Assembly: GCF_000565285.1 (NCBI RefSeq)
Contig: NZ_APVL01000005.1
Span: 186,001 to 250,000, forward strand
Length of the DNA stretch: 64,000 nt
Origin: Cytobacillus firmus DS1
Lineage (GTDB): Bacteria; Bacillota; Bacilli; Bacillales; Cytobacillaceae
Direction of reading: 5' to 3'
The notes below the pieces were generated by a model. That model did no database searches, was not told where the DNA came from, and was given only the letters and a program-made list of their open reading frames with translations. A program made the translations under genes and the position numbers. Positions 29,860 through 36,854 of the stretch are shown here, piece by piece. The stretch's first letter is position 1. The number at the start of each line of letters is the position of its first letter.

Positions 29860-30465
29860 ATGGGGCACAGAGGACGGAAAAAAGGGGCCAGCGGGGAGCA
29901 GAGCCGCGCCCTGCTGCTTGAAATAGCAGCGGAGGAATTTGCGCAGAAGGGCTATTTTCATACAAAAATCAGCGAAATTGTCCAAAGGGCAGGTCTGACA
30001 CAGCCCTCGTTTTACCTTTACTTTGAAAGCAAAGATGCCATTTTCCAGGAGCTTGTCGACCTGTTTCGCAGGCGGATTTCTGAGCTTACCTCCAAGAGCC
30101 GTGTGGAAACAGGCGTTGATTTGTCATCATTGCCTGAAAGAATAACAACAGGCCTAACTGCTATCTTTACATTTTTTATGGAAAATCAGGATTTGACCCG
30201 CATCGGTTTTTTTATGGCTTCGGATGCCGGTGAATTTAAGGAGATACTTGCTGGTCAAATTGAAGCCAACCTCTTGTCAGAGCAGCAGGCAGGATACTTC
30301 AGGAAAGATATTGATATGGGGACTGTTGCAGAGAGTCTGACGGGGATTATTGAACGCCTGACATTAACCAGATTATTTAAAGGGATAAAGACTCCAGAAG
30401 ATTTAGCAAAAGAAATTGTCCATTTATTCCTATATGGAATGATCAATAAAAGCAGCACTCAATGA
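29860..30465 (+). CDS. TetR/AcrR family transcriptional regulator
   Basis: The ATG at 29860 (MGHRGRKKGASGEQ) gives 201 residues; ACGGAG lies 9 bases before it, so the upstream start at 29827 is not needed. The N-terminal helix-turn-helix is clear (AAEEFAQKGYFHTKISEIVQRAGLTQPSFYLYFESKDAIFQ). The C-terminal ligand domain is typical in size. A promoter (TTGACT, 18-bp spacer, GATAAT) precedes it. The target and ligand are unknown; no transporter lies next to it. Confidence 0.9.
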   Translation: MGHRGRKKGASGEQSRALLLEIAAEEFAQKGYFHTKISEIVQRAGLTQPSFYLYFESKDAIFQELVDLFRRRISELTSKSRVETGVDLSSLPERITTGLTAIFTFFMENQDLTRIGFFMASDAGEFKEILAGQIEANLLSEQQAGYFRKDIDMGTVAESLTGIIERLTLTRLFKGIKTPEDLAKEIVHLFLYGMINKSSTQ

Positions 30466-30511
30466 AGACTTCTGAGGGGAACAGAATCTTTACGGGAGAG
30501 TGGAAAAGGGA

Positions 30512-30616
30512 ATGGAAACCTGTGAGGGGAAAATAGATAAAGAATGGGTAGAGCTCATATTGACAGCCAAGCAGCTGGGGTTAACAATTGAGGAAATACA
30601 GGACTTTATTAAATAA
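30512..30616 (+). CDS. SinI-like anti-repressor microprotein
   Basis: This is a 34-codon ORF (or 38 from the GTG at 30500). The core DKEWVELILTAKQLGLTIEE matches the pattern of the SinI domain (DxEWVELMxEAKxxxISxEE), the dimerisation helix pair that binds and disarms SinR. No sinR lies beside it. It sits between a TetR gene and a membrane protein gene. The ribosome site is not well spaced (AAGGGA directly before the ATG), which lowers confidence in translation. Confidence 0.65.
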   Translation: METCEGKIDKEWVELILTAKQLGLTIEEIQDFIK

Positions 30617-30702
30617 TCCAAAAGTGGGTCTAATAAAGGCAGGGTTCAGGAAAATCATAAATAGCTTGATTATCCTGAGATCAATGGGAAGGATAAGAAC
30701 AA

Positions 30703-31140
30703 ATGAGGAAACTTTGGATACGGGGCATTTTTACGGGACTGCTGTCTGGAACTTTTCTGGGTTTATTTCTGAACATAATTGAGATATCCACAGGTATAAA
30801 AGTGTACACATTGCTATTAAATGTGGATTACTTTCCTATTTTGAAAAACTATCATTTACCCGAATCAATCGAATTTGTATTTCATCTGATCATTTCAGTC
30901 ATTGTGGCATTCAGCTTATTATTTATAATAAAAAAATACCGCTGGAACAGGACGCAAATCATCGTCCGCACATTATTGACCACATTTTCCATAGGAGTTC
31001 TGCTTTATCCGACGACTGCATTATCTGATCGAACCCCTGAACTTACATCTTTACCTGCCATATTTTTCTGGCTTCTAGGCCATCTGTTATATGGTCTGCT
31101 GCTTTCTTCGCTGTTTATAAAAAAGGGGAATTATTCCTGA
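30703..31140 (+). CDS. Membrane protein, unknown function
   Basis: This encodes 145 residues with four predicted membrane segments (about 6-28, 58-79, 90-108 and 118-137) and a PTTALSDRTPEL loop. The family is not recognised with certainty; it may be related to small Bacillus membrane proteins of YagU type. GGAAGGATAAGAAC precedes the ATG. It is followed by the fluoride riboswitch, so it is probably a separate transcript. Confidence 0.7.
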   Translation: MRKLWIRGIFTGLLSGTFLGLFLNIIEISTGIKVYTLLLNVDYFPILKNYHLPESIEFVFHLIISVIVAFSLLFIIKKYRWNRTQIIVRTLLTTFSIGVLLYPTTALSDRTPELTSLPAIFFWLLGHLLYGLLLSSLFIKKGNYS

Positions 31141-31196
31141 ATTAGGGCTTTTAATCCTTGTTCAAATGTTTTATAGTGTTAGTAAAGATACGTCCT

Positions 31197-31244
31197 TTTA
31201 GGTGATGGAGTTCACCTTCAACCGCCTTTTGGCTAATGACTCCT
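31197..31244 (+). promoter_or_regulatory. Fluoride riboswitch (crcB motif)
   Basis: GGTGATGGAGTTCACC, AACCGCC and GGCTAATGACTCCT, in this order and spacing, are the conserved elements of the fluoride aptamer. It directly precedes a terminator hairpin and two fluoride channel genes. Fluoride binding is expected to prevent termination and turn the channels on. Confidence 0.92.
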
Positions 31245-31277
31245 GTCAGTTATGTGGTAACTGGCAGGAGTCTTTTT
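31238..31277 (+). terminator. Riboswitch-controlled terminator
   Basis: GACTCCTG pairs with CAGGAGTC, followed by TTTTTG. Its 5' arm overlaps the last conserved aptamer bases, giving mutually exclusive folds. Confidence 0.85.
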
Positions 31278-31312
31278 GTTTTGGGTAAACTAAGAGAAAT
31301 GGAGGGGTCTGG

Positions 31313-31690
31313 ATGGTTTATATACTGGTTGGCGCAGCAGGGTTTTTAGGTGCCTCATTACGTTATATCATGGGTGTTTTTCTCTTTCAGGAAAGTGCCG
31401 TTTTTCCATTTGCAACTTTGACGGTTAATCTTTTGGGAAGTTTTCTCCTCGCTTGGCTGGCGACGGGGCTGATGGTTCGTTTTTCTTTGCCGGCTCATAT
31501 AAAAACAGCACTCGGAACTGGTTTTGTTGGATCCTTTACCACTTTTTCAACTTTAAGCGTTGAAACGGCAGCACTTTTTCTCAATGGAAAAACAGCTTTG
31601 GCCGTTTTGTATATCGCAGCCAGCATTTTTGGCGGATTATGGATGAGCCGATTGGGGTTTCAGGTCAGGAAAGGAGAAGAAACGGGATGA
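31313..31690 (+). CDS. crcB: Fluoride channel FluC/CrcB, first copy
   Basis: This encodes 125 residues with four membrane segments. The family motifs LGASLRYIMG, TLTVNLLGSFLLA and GTGFVGSFTTFSTLS hold the Asn and Phe residues lining the fluoride pore. FluC exports fluoride passively as a dual-topology dimer; here two homologous genes suggest a heterodimer of fixed opposite orientation. It overlaps the second copy by 4 bases and is controlled by the upstream riboswitch. Confidence 0.94.
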   Translation: MVYILVGAAGFLGASLRYIMGVFLFQESAVFPFATLTVNLLGSFLLAWLATGLMVRFSLPAHIKTALGTGFVGSFTTFSTLSVETAALFLNGKTALAVLYIAASIFGGLWMSRLGFQVRKGEETG

Positions 31691-32052
31691 GTACGTTTCA
31701 TGTTCTTCTGGTGGGGATAGGCGGTTTCTTCGGAGCAATTTCCCGGCTTTGGGTCAGTCAGTTTATTAGTAAAAGGTTTGTGTCGGATTTCCCTGCTGCC
31801 ACGCTTATTATTAATTTAATGGGTTCACTGCTTCTCGGAATCCTGGTGGGCTCAGGAATAGAAGGCAGCCTTTATATGCTGCTTGGCACAGGATTCATGG
31901 GGGCATTCACCACTTTTTCAACATTCAAGCTGGAAGCTATACAGCTCCACATGGATAAAAGGAAAAAAGAGCTCATTCTTTATAATGTATTGAGCTATGG
32001 CGGAGGAATCCTTCTGGCTCTTCTGGGGTTTGAACTGGGAATGCTCCTCTGA
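31687..32052 (+). CDS. crcB: Fluoride channel FluC/CrcB, second copy
   Basis: The ATG at 31687 (MSTFHVLLVGIGG) gives 121 residues; AAGGAG lies upstream, inside the first copy. The motifs FFGAISRLWVSQ, TLIINLMGSLLLG and GTGFMGAFTTFSTF match the family. It probably pairs with the first copy. Confidence 0.94.
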   Translation: MSTFHVLLVGIGGFFGAISRLWVSQFISKRFVSDFPAATLIINLMGSLLLGILVGSGIEGSLYMLLGTGFMGAFTTFSTFKLEAIQLHMDKRKKELILYNVLSYGGGILLALLGFELGMLL

Positions 32053-32155
32053 TGAAGAGAAGGTTTTTCCAATCTGTTTTTTAGGGAATATCGTATGATA
32101 ACCTGTCTTATAGAATTATGTTATGATAACAAATAGCATCAAGGAGGTTATTCAT

Positions 32156-33256
32156 ATGTTCTGGGAAACTTACATGAAAGAAGATATATTGGTGGACTTG
32201 GGAATATCAATTGGGATTTTAATGCTGTTTCTCATTTTCCGGAAGCTTTTCACCAAATATGTATTTACACTATTATTAAGGCTCAGCAGAAAAGCGCCAA
32301 ATGACTTTTTCTCACATATTTTTGTTTCTTTTCAAAAGCCGATTCAGTGGTTATTTATCATTATAGGAATCTATGTTTCTGTCGGTTATTTTCCTTACTT
32401 AAACCAGCATAATTCTTTATTTTTAGATATTATTAGGGCTTCAGTTATCATCATGATTACCTGGGGTTTGTACAATATGGCAGCTGCATCATCTGCACTT
32501 TTTACCAGTCTTAAGGTTAAGTACGATCTGGAAATTGATGATATTCTTATTCCTTTCATTTCAAAGGCCTTGAGAGTTGTTATTGTGGCAATCAGTATTA
32601 GCGTGGTTGCCCAGGAGTTTGATTATGATGTGAATGGATTTGTAGCGGGGCTTGGATTAGGCGGAGTCGCCATTGCTTTTGCTGCCAAGGATGTACTGGG
32701 CAATTTGTTTGGCGGATTTGTCATCATTACGGAAAAGCCTTTCACGATTGGCGATTGGATTATGACGCCAAGTGTCGAGGGAACAGTTGAAGATATTTCT
32801 TTCCGAAGCACCAGGGTAAGGACATTTGCACAGGCGCTGGTCACAGTTCCTAATGCTACTTTAGCAAATGAATCGATTACAAATTGGAGCAAGATGGGGA
32901 AAAGGCAAATCAGCTTCAGATTGCGTGTTACTCATGATACCACTAAAGATCAATTGGCGAATGTGGTAGGGCAGATCGAGTATCTTTTAAAAAATCATCC
33001 GGATATTCATCCGGAAACCATTCTTGTTACCTTTGACGACTACAAAGAAAATGGGCTCGATATCTTCCTTTATTTCTTTACTAAAACGACAAATTGGGGC
33101 GAATTCCTTAAAATTAAGGAAGAAATCAATTTTGAGATCATGGACATTCTTGAAAATGAGCGTGTTTATGTCGCTATGCCTAGCAGGAAGTTATATTTAG
33201 ATCCTGAGGGCGAAAACCAGCTGAAAAAAGATTCCAGGGTGAGACAGGAATCGTGA
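32156..33256 (+). CDS. MscS-family small-conductance mechanosensitive channel
   Basis: The ATG at 32156 (MFWETYMKED) gives 366 residues, with AAGGAGG 8 bases upstream, so the in-frame start at 32123 is rejected. About four N-terminal membrane segments lead into the pore-lining TM3 (VAGLGLGGVAIAFAAKDVLGNLF), followed by the beta-domain FTIGDWIMTPSVEGTVEDIS. It should release solutes on hypo-osmotic shock. It resembles the MscS homologues of Bacillus (YhdY/YkuT type). It ends at a bidirectional terminator. Confidence 0.92.
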   Translation: MFWETYMKEDILVDLGISIGILMLFLIFRKLFTKYVFTLLLRLSRKAPNDFFSHIFVSFQKPIQWLFIIIGIYVSVGYFPYLNQHNSLFLDIIRASVIIMITWGLYNMAAASSALFTSLKVKYDLEIDDILIPFISKALRVVIVAISISVVAQEFDYDVNGFVAGLGLGGVAIAFAAKDVLGNLFGGFVIITEKPFTIGDWIMTPSVEGTVEDISFRSTRVRTFAQALVTVPNATLANESITNWSKMGKRQISFRLRVTHDTTKDQLANVVGQIEYLLKNHPDIHPETILVTFDDYKENGLDIFLYFFTKTTNWGEFLKIKEEINFEIMDILENERVYVAMPSRKLYLDPEGENQLKKDSRVRQES

Positions 33257-33260
33257 TATG

Positions 33261-33294
33261 AAAAAAGGCGGAACCATGAGTCCGCCTTTTTATT
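33261..33294. terminator. Bidirectional terminator
   Basis: AAAAGGCGGA/TCCGCCTTTT stem with T runs on both strands, between the converging mscS-type gene and the flavin reductase gene. Confidence 0.88.
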
Positions 33295-33829
33295 TTGAAA
33301 ATATTTTATTCCATTGTTCGGCCTTCGCTAAAGCAAAAGAATCTTCTTTCACTTCTTCCGGCTTTACCCCATTCCCGATGATATAGTCAGCAAATTCCAT
33401 CCCGACAAAATCAAAAATGTATTGAAATTGCTGAACAAGAGGAAGTCCTTTTACTTTCGCGCTACTGCCGCCTGTAATAACAACGTAAGCTTTCTTCTTT
33501 GCCAGCTCTTCTTTCAGGTTAAATCGCTCATCCCTTAGATATTGTGACCAGCGATCAAAGAAATCCTTCATCGGACCGCTCATGCCATACCAATATAGAG
33601 GGGTGGCAAATACAAAAACATCATGTGACAGCATGTGCTTCACTAGTTGTTCGTAGTCGTCATCGACCCGTGTAAAGCCGCCATCCGCATGCCTCTTATC
33701 CACAATCGGTTCGATATGCAGGTCTGATAATTTTACAAGGGTGTGATCAGTCCCTTCCACAATCCTCTTTGCCAAATACTCCGAGTTGCCGTTTTCTCTG
33801 GTACTGCCCAGCAAAGCCAATACTTTCAT
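33290..33829 (-). CDS. NADPH-dependent FMN reductase/flavodoxin-fold protein
   Basis: The ATG at 33829 (MKVLALLGSTRENGNSEYLA) gives 179 residues, with GAAGGAGAG upstream; a longer frame to 33901 lacks support. The flavin phosphate loop GSTRENGNS and the isoalloxazine loop ATPLYWYGMSGPMKDFFDRW are typical of YwqN-like NAD(P)H-dependent FMN reductases. It probably reduces flavin or quinone-like substrates in the cytosol. Confidence 0.88.
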   Translation of the reverse strand: MKVLALLGSTRENGNSEYLAKRIVEGTDHTLVKLSDLHIEPIVDKRHADGGFTRVDDDYEQLVKHMLSHDVFVFATPLYWYGMSGPMKDFFDRWSQYLRDERFNLKEELAKKKAYVVITGGSSAKVKGLPLVQQFQYIFDFVGMEFADYIIGNGVKPEEVKEDSFALAKAEQWNKIFSK

Positions 33830-33902
33830 TGAAATCTCTCCTTCGACTATCGTCTTTGTATGAATTTTACATAAAAATATTTGGGGAAGCAAAAAAAGCA
33901 TC

Positions 33903-33967
33903 TTTACATAAGTGATAATTCATTTTTACATTCTATTAATCTCTCATTTACATTTGGGTTCTATACT
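33903..33967 (+). promoter_or_regulatory. phoA-type promoter with PhoP-like boxes
   Basis: TTTACA occurs three times at an exact 22-bp spacing (33903, 33925, 33947), with a weaker TTAATC at 33936 on the 11-bp register. This matches the helical spacing of PhoP-binding TTAACA-like repeats. A TATACT -10 follows at 33962 with no good -35, as is usual for activator-dependent Pho promoters. Confidence 0.65.
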
Positions 33968-34001
33968 ACTAGATGTAAGTTAATAAAGGGAGGTTCATAG
34001 A

Positions 34002-35378
34002 ATGACATTCAAGAAATTCACAAAAAAGACACTTCCAATCCTTGCTGCTTCTGCAGTTGCGTTTGGCGGACTCATGGGTTCAGTACAGCAAACAGAAGCT
34101 AAAGGACAATCAGATAAAAGAGAGATCAAAAATGTAATTTTCCTTATCGGCGACGGGATGGGCGTATCATACACTTCTGCATACCGCTATTTAAAAGACG
34201 ATCCCGGTACAAAATTTGTGGAACGGACTGAGTTAGATAAATATTTGGTTGGCCAGCAAATGACTTACCCGGAAGATCCGGAACAAAATGTAACGGACTC
34301 TGCATCTGCAGCAACAGCGATGTCTGCGGGTATTAAAACATATAACAAAGCAATTGCTGTTGATAATGACGGTTCTGAAGTAAAAACAGTCTTGGAAGCA
34401 GCGAAAGAGCAAGGAAAAGCGACTGGTCTTGTAGCTACATCAGAAATTACGCATGCTACTCCTGCTTCATTCGGGTCACATGATGAAAGCCGGCAGAATA
34501 TGAATGCCATTGCTGATGATTATTATGACGATCTTATCAATGGTAAGCACAAAGTAGACGTTCTTCTTGGCGGCGGAACTGATTTGCTTGTCCGCAAAGA
34601 CAGAAATATTGCGGAAGAATTCAAGAAAGACGGATACAGCTATGTAACAGACCGCAAAGAATTATTGGCAGATAAAAATGAACAAGTCCTTGGTCTGTTT
34701 GCAGAACGCGGCCTGCCCAAAATGATTGACCGCACAGAAGACACGCCTTCACTGAAAGATATGACTGCTTCTGCAATCGAGCGTTTGAACAAAGATAAAG
34801 ACGGCTTCTTCCTGATGGTAGAAGGAAGTCAAATTGACTGGGCGGGACACGACAATGACATTGTTGCCGCGATGAGCGATATGGAAGACTTCGAGCAAGC
34901 ATTCAAGGCTGCAGTAGAGTTTGCTAAAAAGGACAAGCACACCCTTGTGGTGGCAACTGCTGACCATTCAACTGGCGGCTATTCCATCGGTTCAGATGGC
35001 ATCTATAACTGGTTCAGCGAGCCAATTAAAGCAGCGAAGCGCACACCTGATTTCATGGCTCAGGAAATTGCCAATGGAGCCGGTGTGGAAGAAACGTTAA
35101 AGGAATATATTGATCTTGATTTAAAAGAAGAAGAAATCCAATCTGTTAAAAAAGCAGCTGAAACGAAAAAGGCAGCAGACATTGACAATGCCATTGAAGA
35201 AATTTTCAACCAGCGCTCCCATACCGGCTGGACAACAGGCGGACATACAGGTGAAGATGTGCCTGTTTACGCATTTGGCCCAGCCAGCGACCGCTTTGCA
35301 GGGCAAATTGAGAATACTGACCAGGCTAAATTGATCTTTGAGATATTGAAGTCTAAAGTTAAGATTGAAGATAAATAA
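34002..35378 (+). CDS. Secreted alkaline phosphatase
   Basis: This encodes 458 residues with a Sec signal peptide (KKFTKKTLPILAASAVAFGG, cleavage near QTEAKG). Metal and active-site motifs: NVIFLIGDGMG, the phosphorylated serine in TDSASAATAMSAG, ATADHSTGG and TGGHTGEDVPVYAFGP. It releases phosphate from organic esters outside the cell. It is similar to Bacillus PhoA/PhoB, and its induction by phosphate starvation is supported by the upstream PhoP-like boxes. Confidence 0.95.
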   Translation: MTFKKFTKKTLPILAASAVAFGGLMGSVQQTEAKGQSDKREIKNVIFLIGDGMGVSYTSAYRYLKDDPGTKFVERTELDKYLVGQQMTYPEDPEQNVTDSASAATAMSAGIKTYNKAIAVDNDGSEVKTVLEAAKEQGKATGLVATSEITHATPASFGSHDESRQNMNAIADDYYDDLINGKHKVDVLLGGGTDLLVRKDRNIAEEFKKDGYSYVTDRKELLADKNEQVLGLFAERGLPKMIDRTEDTPSLKDMTASAIERLNKDKDGFFLMVEGSQIDWAGHDNDIVAAMSDMEDFEQAFKAAVEFAKKDKHTLVVATADHSTGGYSIGSDGIYNWFSEPIKAAKRTPDFMAQEIANGAGVEETLKEYIDLDLKEEEIQSVKKAAETKKAADIDNAIEEIFNQRSHTGWTTGGHTGEDVPVYAFGPASDRFAGQIENTDQAKLIFEILKSKVKIEDK

Positions 35379-35388
35379 CCTTTTATCT

Positions 35389-35421
35389 CCCGCTGCTTTC
35401 AGAATGCAGCGGGAACTTTTT
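35389..35421 (+). terminator. Terminator after the alkaline phosphatase gene
   Basis: CCCGCTGC/GCAGCGGG stem followed by AACTTTTT. Confidence 0.85.
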
Positions 35422-35445
35422 GACAATAACTGAAGGGGGATCATC

Positions 35446-36081
35446 ATGAAAAAACTAATCACAATGATTACTCTCTTATCCATTGTCCTATTCGGCTGCT
35501 CAAGTGCCCCAGAACAGCCTGCAGATGTTAAGGCAGAAGCTCCAGCTGAAAACGAAACGGTGAAAAATTATGCCCCAAACCCTCAAGTTCCGGACGACCG
35601 GCAGCTATGGAAAGCAGGAGAGACTCACATAGATGAAAAAGGTGAGATTACTCTAAAAAAAGCAAAAACTGTAGATGGAATTTATAAAATTGGCCCCATT
35701 GAAATGAAAATAGCTGATGCCAAAGTGATGCATCTGAAACCTGACTACAGTCTGGTTGACTATTTTCACACCTTGACCCATGACGAGGAATTCAACTTTG
35801 TTAAGGTTTTTGTGCAAATTAAGAACACCTCTGATCAAAAAGTGAATTTTGCCCCGGCAGCCATACTTGAAACAAGCGAAGGCGAGCAAATAACCTGGGA
35901 GAAAGATATATATCTTGATGGGCTTAACGAAGAAATTGGGCCTAACGAAACCAAAGCCGGCAATGTTGGCTTTATCATTGAAAAATCGGATCTGAAGAAT
36001 ATTGAAATAACTACCAGCGATGTGTTTACTGGTGATAAGAACAAGATTGAAGATGCAGAAAAGATTAAAATCGAATTTTAG
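35446..36081 (+). CDS. Lipoprotein with DUF4352-like domain
   Basis: This encodes 211 residues: a lipoprotein signal with lipobox LFGCSS (Cys18), an Ala/Pro/Glu-rich linker, then a beta-rich domain (FNFVKVFVQIKNTSDQKVNF; AGNVGFIIEKSD), which resembles the immunoglobulin-like DUF4352 fold of Bacillus lipoproteins. It is membrane-anchored outside the cell; function is unknown. AAGGGGG precedes the ATG. Confidence 0.8.
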   Translation: MKKLITMITLLSIVLFGCSSAPEQPADVKAEAPAENETVKNYAPNPQVPDDRQLWKAGETHIDEKGEITLKKAKTVDGIYKIGPIEMKIADAKVMHLKPDYSLVDYFHTLTHDEEFNFVKVFVQIKNTSDQKVNFAPAAILETSEGEQITWEKDIYLDGLNEEIGPNETKAGNVGFIIEKSDLKNIEITTSDVFTGDKNKIEDAEKIKIEF

Positions 36082-36250
36082 CGGACAAGGCTCCAGGGAT
36101 GGGGTCTTTTTTTAGTTTCGCTGATAATATCTTTTTTTCGCCGATATATTCCTTCAGCAAACTTGCAAAGTAAGTGAAGAAACTAAAAAAGGTAAGTTTT
36201 TTTTCCTGTTGATAAAGTTTAATTGACAACAATCCTTCCCTATATTAAAG

Positions 36251-36284
36251 TTAACTACGTTAATAGTTAAATAGTTGAACAGTT
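36251..36284 (+). promoter_or_regulatory. Likely MarR-type operator
   Basis: TTAACT-N8-AGTTAA is a perfect inverted repeat, followed by further AGTTGAA and AGTTAAA half-sites. It lies just after a TTGACA -35 and 40-70 bases before the MarR gene, so autoregulation is likely. Confidence 0.6.
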
Positions 36285-36322
36285 AAACGATAGAATAATC
36301 ACACTGTGAGGTGAATATATAA

Positions 36323-36772
36323 GTGAGTATGCCAGACATTAAGAATTTGGTCGACCGGTATATTGCCGTTTCTTTTTCTGTTGAGAAAAAGGCTGCGTCA
36401 CTTGTGAAAAATCAGATAGGCAGCGATCTGACCAATGACCAGCATTTTACACTGAGGTACATAAATCAGGCAGGCTCCTGTACTTCGTCAGAGCTTGCGG
36501 AAGTGTTTGATGTGAAAAAGAGTGCGATCACAGCAATGATAACTCGCATGTGGGAAAAGGGTCTGATTCAGCGGACACGTGATGAAAATGATCGCAGAGT
36601 AGTGTATCTGACACTTACCGAAAAAGGGAACGAGTTGTACGTCAAAGCAGAAGATAAGATTCATAATCTTGTAGAGTCACTGATAAACAGATTTGACCAG
36701 GCTGAAATCCAGCAGTTCATTGAAACCTTTGAGAAATTGGATAAAGTACTATCGCAGTCTAACGGGCAGTAA
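36323..36772 (+). CDS. MarR family transcriptional regulator
   Basis: This encodes 149 residues from GTG at 36323 (ATG two codons later is possible); GAGGTGAA lies 9 bases upstream. The winged helix is clear: SCTSSELAEVFDVKKSAITAMITRMWEKGLIQRTRDENDRRVVYLTLTEKG. Together with the MMPL transporter gene 82 bases downstream it forms a regulator-exporter pair, so it probably represses that transporter and itself. Confidence 0.93.
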   Translation: MSMPDIKNLVDRYIAVSFSVEKKAASLVKNQIGSDLTNDQHFTLRYINQAGSCTSSELAEVFDVKKSAITAMITRMWEKGLIQRTRDENDRRVVYLTLTEKGNELYVKAEDKIHNLVESLINRFDQAEIQQFIETFEKLDKVLSQSNGQ

Positions 36773-36778
36773 GACTAA

Positions 36779-36814
36779 CAATCAGTGGGGGATAAGGAAA
36801 ATCCCCACTGATTG
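36779..36814 (+). terminator. 12-bp hairpin between the MarR and MMPL genes
   Basis: CAATCAGTGGGG pairs perfectly with CCCCACTGATTG. No T run follows, so it is probably an attenuator or an mRNA processing/stability hairpin rather than a full terminator. Confidence 0.6.
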
Positions 36815-36854
36815 AAGTTTCACTTTATCAGAAAACAAAGCGGGGGATTAAATA

